From positions 1 to 8,448 of the forward strand of contig JACQAW010000258.1 in assembly GCA_016194725.1 (NCBI GenBank): a stretch of DNA of 8,448 nucleotides, written 5' to 3'. Position 1 is the stretch's first letter, and the number at the start of each line of letters is the position of its first letter. The notes under the pieces were generated by a model. It was not told where the DNA came from and ran no database searches. It was given only the letters and a program-made list of their open reading frames with translations. The translations under genes and the position numbers were made by a program. This DNA is from Deltaproteobacteria bacterium. Its GTDB lineage: Bacteria > Bdellovibrionota > UBA1018 > UBA923. This document shows positions 5,875 to 8,448 of this stretch, one piece after another.

Positions 5875-6144
5875 ATGCCTTTTTCTCCACAACCACGAAA
5901 AAAAGGTAATCCGGTACCGCAGGACGGCATAAAAAAACCGTCCTGCGGGCACCCGGTCTTTCACAAAGACTGTGCGGAATGCGCTGCCGGAAATGCACCA
6001 TCGAAAAAAGTGGTTGATCTACCCACCGAAAAACTCAAAATTTCACGTCTCAGAGAATCAATCGCGGACAAAGCAGTGACGGATAGGCGATTTGCCGAAA
6101 AAGCCGCGATTATACTCTCTTTGTGGATATCAAAAAAACGCTAA
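5875..6144 (+). CDS. Small Lys-rich protein with CGH-x5-C-x2-C cluster, unknown function
   Basis: This 89-residue protein is not recognised as a known family. After a basic, Pro-rich N-terminus (QPRKKGNPVP) comes a Cys/His cluster, C24-G-H26...C33-x2-C36 within SCGHPVFHKDCAEC, which has the spacing of a small zinc-binding knuckle. The C-terminal half (about 46-89) is a predicted charged helix, DLPTEKLKISRLRESIADK then FAEKAAIILSLWISKKR, ending in an amphipathic segment. There is no signal peptide. The ATG at 5875 follows AGGGA at four bases, a fair ribosome site. Reality as a gene is supported by its position 19 bases after the 70-residue gene, by the Cys/His motif, and by its TAA overlapping the ATG of the nuclease (TAATG), which suggests coupled translation. 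A perfect 11-bp inverted repeat lies inside codons 15-25. Zinc or nucleic-acid binding is only a possibility. Confidence 0.72.
   Translation: MPFSPQPRKKGNPVPQDGIKKPSCGHPVFHKDCAECAAGNAPSKKVVDLPTEKLKISRLRESIADKAVTDRRFAEKAAIILSLWISKKR
5917..5948 (+). repeat. Perfect 11-bp inverted repeat with A-rich loop inside the CGH-protein gene
   Basis: CCGCAGGACGG (5917-5927) and CCGTCCTGCGG (5938-5948) are exact reverse complements, with a 10-base loop CATAAAAAAA. A stable RNA stem-loop is expected 43 bases after the ATG at 5875. No T-run follows on the plus strand, so it is not a plain intrinsic terminator in that direction. On the minus strand a run of eight T starts about 20 bases after the stem, too far for a standard terminator. 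It may affect mRNA stability, translation or operon polarity. Confidence 0.85.
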
Positions 6145-6971
6145 TGCGCCCTCTTCTTATCGCCATGTTTATAAGCCTGTGGATAACTCCAGCTGCCTTT
6201 GGCTGGGGCGAGCTGGGGCATCGCCTTGTTGCCGAATACGGTACGCCGCTGGCCGATGCCAAAGCCCTTGCGAACTGCCACACTACCTCGGCGCTGCTGG
6301 TCGCCCATGCCAGCGACCCCGACAAAATCTGGCGACAGCAACGTTTCATGCATCCGCACGAAGCGGAGATGCATTTTTTTCACATCGATCGTCAGCCCAA
6401 TGACTGGCGCAGAAGAACCAGTCCTCAGGACACAAAACAGGGCCGCCTGATCTATCACGTTATTGATTTTTTGGATGAGGCAGCAAGGCAACGCAAGGCT
6501 GGAAACTGGGACAAGCTCTCAGAGATACTTTATGGATTGGTTCATTATGTAGGCGATCTGACCCAACCCCTGCACCTGCATCACGATTATGACGGAGACG
6601 AGGCGGGCCTTCCCGATCTGCACGCGCAGTTTGAGAGCAAGATGTTGAACCGCTTCGAAACAGAAACCCGCTCAGGCATCAAATCACGGCTGGCCGCAGA
6701 AAAAATCCCTGAAATCTGGCAAACTATTCCACTGCGCGAGCTGATATTCGATACGGCTGAACAAAGCAGTCTTAAAGTAGCACGGCTTTTTGCCTCCGCT
6801 AACCCTGCCATGGGCATGCCTCATCAGTCGCGACGTCACAAATCAAAGAGGCAACCTGAGCCCCGCTTTGACAAAAAACTACTGTGGCAACATACTGGTG
6901 AGCTGGCGATGAACCAGCTGGCACTGGGAGCGCGTCTTTGGGCGCAGGTTTTCAATTCCGTGTGCCGGTAA
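6144..6971 (+). CDS. Exported S1/P1-family zinc-dependent nuclease
   Basis: This 275-residue protein is predicted to be secreted or periplasmic and to cleave single-stranded DNA or RNA using three zinc ions. A Sec signal peptide covers residues 1-20 (MRPLLIAMFISLWITPAAFG). Cleavage after G20 would expose W21 as the new N-terminus, as in P1 nuclease where Trp1 itself binds zinc, followed by H26 in WGELGHRL (P1 His6). Other likely ligands are D58 in ASDPD, H77 in HFFHID, H134 and D138 in VHYVGD, H144 in QPLHLHH and H160 in DLH. At the place where P1 has a ligand Asp four residues after the last His there is E164 (HAQFES), and the GGN insert is short (DGDEAGLPD), so it belongs to a divergent bacterial subgroup. 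I chose ATG 6144, which overlaps the preceding stop (TAATG); GTG 6123 would add seven residues and spoil the signal peptide start. Its end overlaps the convergent peptidase by 20 bp. Confidence 0.92.
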   Translation: MRPLLIAMFISLWITPAAFGWGELGHRLVAEYGTPLADAKALANCHTTSALLVAHASDPDKIWRQQRFMHPHEAEMHFFHIDRQPNDWRRRTSPQDTKQGRLIYHVIDFLDEAARQRKAGNWDKLSEILYGLVHYVGDLTQPLHLHHDYDGDEAGLPDLHAQFESKMLNRFETETRSGIKSRLAAEKIPEIWQTIPLRELIFDTAEQSSLKVARLFASANPAMGMPHQSRRHKSKRQPEPRFDKKLLWQHTGELAMNQLALGARLWAQVFNSVCR

Positions 6972-8223
6972 GCAGCCGCTTCAATCCACCAAAGGAATGG
7001 TCGATGATATTTGCGGCATATTCGTAGTCGAGAATGCCGGCAACATCGCCGGGCGTGTGCAGGTTCGGATTAAAAAACTTGAAGGGCGAATCGCATTTGG
7101 CGTTCGAGCAGGCCTGCTCGCTGATTGAAACTCCAGGAACACCGATATCCCAGAAAGCGATCTGATCACTGCTGTAAATAAAGGTTTCCCGCTCAATGAT
7201 CAGCGCCGTTACCTTATCCGCGCTGCCCGCGAAATAATCCGCGGTATCACGCCCAAAGGTTTTGTCATAACCAACGTTAAGTATGGGTTCGTGCCGCTCG
7301 GGAGAACCGTTGTAAGCAATCATGTCGAAATTCACCATCCAAAGAATGGGGCGCTTCATCATCAGCCGCGCGAACGCGATGCTGCCGATCAGGCCTTCCT
7401 CTTCGCCTGAAAAATGGGCGAAGATGATATCGCACTTGATGTTCTGCGGCTTGGCCTGGGCCAGCCAATCCCGAAGGCCACGAGCAAGGGTCAGAACCGC
7501 GGCCGTGCCGCTGCCATTGTCGTCGGCTCCAGGCGCCAATGTAGCAGGCGAAATTATTGGTCCGCGACCACCCCCCTCGCGCGCCACACTATCCATGTGC
7601 GCGCCGATGACGCAAACCGGGCGCTCAAACACCTCGCCCCCGTTTTCGCCGGTCGCAAGGTAGGCCAGGACATTTGGCCAGGTGGTCTGAGTACGCTCGG
7701 CCAGCAACTTCTTAGTGATGCTGGTCGAATGATTGATCGTCGTGGAAATGTAGGTCTCCACGCGGTCACCCGGCGCTACCGCGCAGAACGCGGTTTTTTC
7801 GAGACCTACTCGTTTGATTCGCTTTAAAACCGCGTCAAGCTTGTCATTGGGCAAAGTGCCCCCGCATAATCCGTCAAAATCCAAGCGCAGCATTGGCATC
7901 ATATGTACGAAATACGAACGATAGGTCTTGTCTGTGTTCTGGAAATAATACGGAAACGCGTCCATGGGATCGTAATCCGCGATACCCGCTTGAATGCCCA
8001 GCTCGTCGTACTTCGCCTTGAGATATTGGGCTGTGGTTTGAATCTCGGGACTATCGCTGAAGCGCTGGCTCAGTACATTCGGAAGTCCACCCACTCCCAG
8101 CTGCGTGACACCTGAAAGGGCCTCGATGAATCCTTTTTGTTCGGCGCTTGACGTCAACGCGTCAGCTTGAGCAACAAGGCCAAATCCCAGTCCCAGAAGC
8201 AAGACCACGTGGAGAGTTTTCAT
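6952..8223 (-). CDS. Exported M28-family zinc metallopeptidase
   Basis: This 423-residue protein is a two-zinc aminopeptidase-like enzyme of family M28, probably periplasmic or secreted. Residues 1-22 are a signal peptide (MKTLHVVLLLGLGFGLVAQADA) with cleavage after AQA or ADA. The metal and catalytic residues can be placed by comparison with Aeromonas aminopeptidase: H209 and D211 in GAHMDS, bridging D234 in PGADDNGSG, E274/E275 in SGEEEGLIGS (general base and zinc ligand), D300 in NFDMIAY and H389 in NLHTPGD. All are present, so it should be active. The long stretch between the signal peptide and the first ligand (about 23-200) carries an N-terminal region with two Cys (C120, C147) that may be a lid or prodomain. 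It starts 14 bases after the XerC-like gene with GGAG very close to the ATG, so the two may be cotranscribed. Substrate is unknown. Its end overlaps the convergent nuclease gene. Confidence 0.94.
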   Translation of the reverse strand: MKTLHVVLLLGLGFGLVAQADALTSSAEQKGFIEALSGVTQLGVGGLPNVLSQRFSDSPEIQTTAQYLKAKYDELGIQAGIADYDPMDAFPYYFQNTDKTYRSYFVHMMPMLRLDFDGLCGGTLPNDKLDAVLKRIKRVGLEKTAFCAVAPGDRVETYISTTINHSTSITKKLLAERTQTTWPNVLAYLATGENGGEVFERPVCVIGAHMDSVAREGGGRGPIISPATLAPGADDNGSGTAAVLTLARGLRDWLAQAKPQNIKCDIIFAHFSGEEEGLIGSIAFARLMMKRPILWMVNFDMIAYNGSPERHEPILNVGYDKTFGRDTADYFAGSADKVTALIIERETFIYSSDQIAFWDIGVPGVSISEQACSNAKCDSPFKFFNPNLHTPGDVAGILDYEYAANIIDHSFGGLKRLLTGTRN

Positions 8224-8237
8224 TCTCCGGCTTTAAC

Positions 8238-8448
8238 TTATTTCGAACGTTTCGCCAACGGATGCGAGCGATCGTACTCTTCGCACAGCATTTTCTGGTC
8301 AAGATGAGTGTAACGTTGGGTGCTGGACAGGCTGGCATGGCCCAGCAGTTCCTGAATCGCCCGTAGATTCGCGCCATTCGACAATAAATGTGTCGCAAAG
8401 GAGTGTCGCAGCGTGTGTGGCGTCGTGTGCTGCGGCAGGCCAAGCTGA
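8238..8448 (-). CDS. xerC: XerC-like tyrosine recombinase, C-terminal end only
   Basis: The window shows the last 69 residues; the N-terminus lies beyond the right edge. The segment contains the catalytic HTLRHSFATHLL (His and Arg of the HxxR box, residues 11-22 of the visible part), ELLGHASLSSTQRYTH with the second catalytic His and the nucleophilic Tyr, and the XerC-type tail LDQKMLCEEYDRSHPLAKRSK before TAA at 8238-8240. The Tyr follows TQR and is followed by THLD, and the tail resembles chromosomal XerC proteins more than phage integrases. XerC resolves chromosome dimers at dif with XerD. It is 14 bases upstream of the M28 peptidase gene on the same strand. A XerD or other integrase-family member cannot be fully excluded from so short a piece. 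Confidence 0.85.
   Translation of the reverse strand, partial: QLGLPQHTTPHTLRHSFATHLLSNGANLRAIQELLGHASLSSTQRYTHLDQKMLCEEYDRSHPLAKRSK

Noticed and set aside
6919..6934. TGGCACTGGGAGCGCG as a further sigma-54 promoter
   Set aside because: The -24 box is good, but the -12 box reads GCGCG instead of TTGCW, and it lies in the end of the nuclease gene pointing into the antisense of the peptidase.
8162..8443. 93-codon minus-strand open frame overlapping the XerC end and peptidase start
   Set aside because: It is an out-of-frame shadow: the recombinase active-site motifs are in the neighbouring frame, and it runs into the peptidase signal peptide region.

Overview
The window looks like chromosomal DNA from a Gram-negative bacterium. 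The evidence is a (broken) lipopolysaccharide heptosyltransferase, two sigma-54 enhancer-binding proteins with matching -24/-12 promoters, exported proteins with Sec-type signal peptides, and a XerC-type recombinase end. Base composition looks moderately GC-rich. I cannot name the taxon; a pseudomonadotal or former-deltaproteobacterial/Bdellovibrionota-like lineage is only a guess.

Left part (1-2682): two minus-strand envelope-sugar genes, a glycosyltransferase cut by the window edge and an NAD-dependent sugar-nucleotide epimerase/dehydratase, joined by a TGATG stop/start overlap. Facing away from them is a plus-strand ADP-heptose:LPS heptosyltransferase that has a frameshift and apparently lacks an internal segment after codon 36, so it is probably a pseudogene.

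Middle part (2666-5642): a regulatory block. An NtrC-type response regulator (receiver, AAA+, Fis-like HTH) and a second sigma-54 activator without any sensory domain both lie on the minus strand. The second activator has its own near-perfect sigma-54 promoter (3805-3820). The 366-bp intergenic region upstream of the response regulator holds a consensus-grade plus-strand sigma-54 promoter (5465-5480), a weaker minus-strand one (5298-5313), and between them an 18-bp near-palindrome that shares the half-site TGTCCGG with the region upstream of the second activator.

Right part (5643-8448): downstream of the plus-strand promoter is a compact three-gene operon: a 70-residue acidic/basic mixed protein of unknown family with a strong Shine-Dalgarno, an 89-residue protein with a CGH...C..C cluster, and an exported S1/P1-type nuclease whose start overlaps the previous stop (TAATG). 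Convergent to it, and overlapping its end by 20 bp, is an exported M28 zinc peptidase, preceded by the C-terminal end of a XerC-like tyrosine recombinase.

Working model (inference): the response regulator activates the divergent operon encoding two small unknown proteins and a secreted nuclease, probably activates its own gene, and switches on a second sensorless sigma-54 activator, giving a two-tier sigma-54 cascade. The two small proteins and this circuit are the most novel part of the window.
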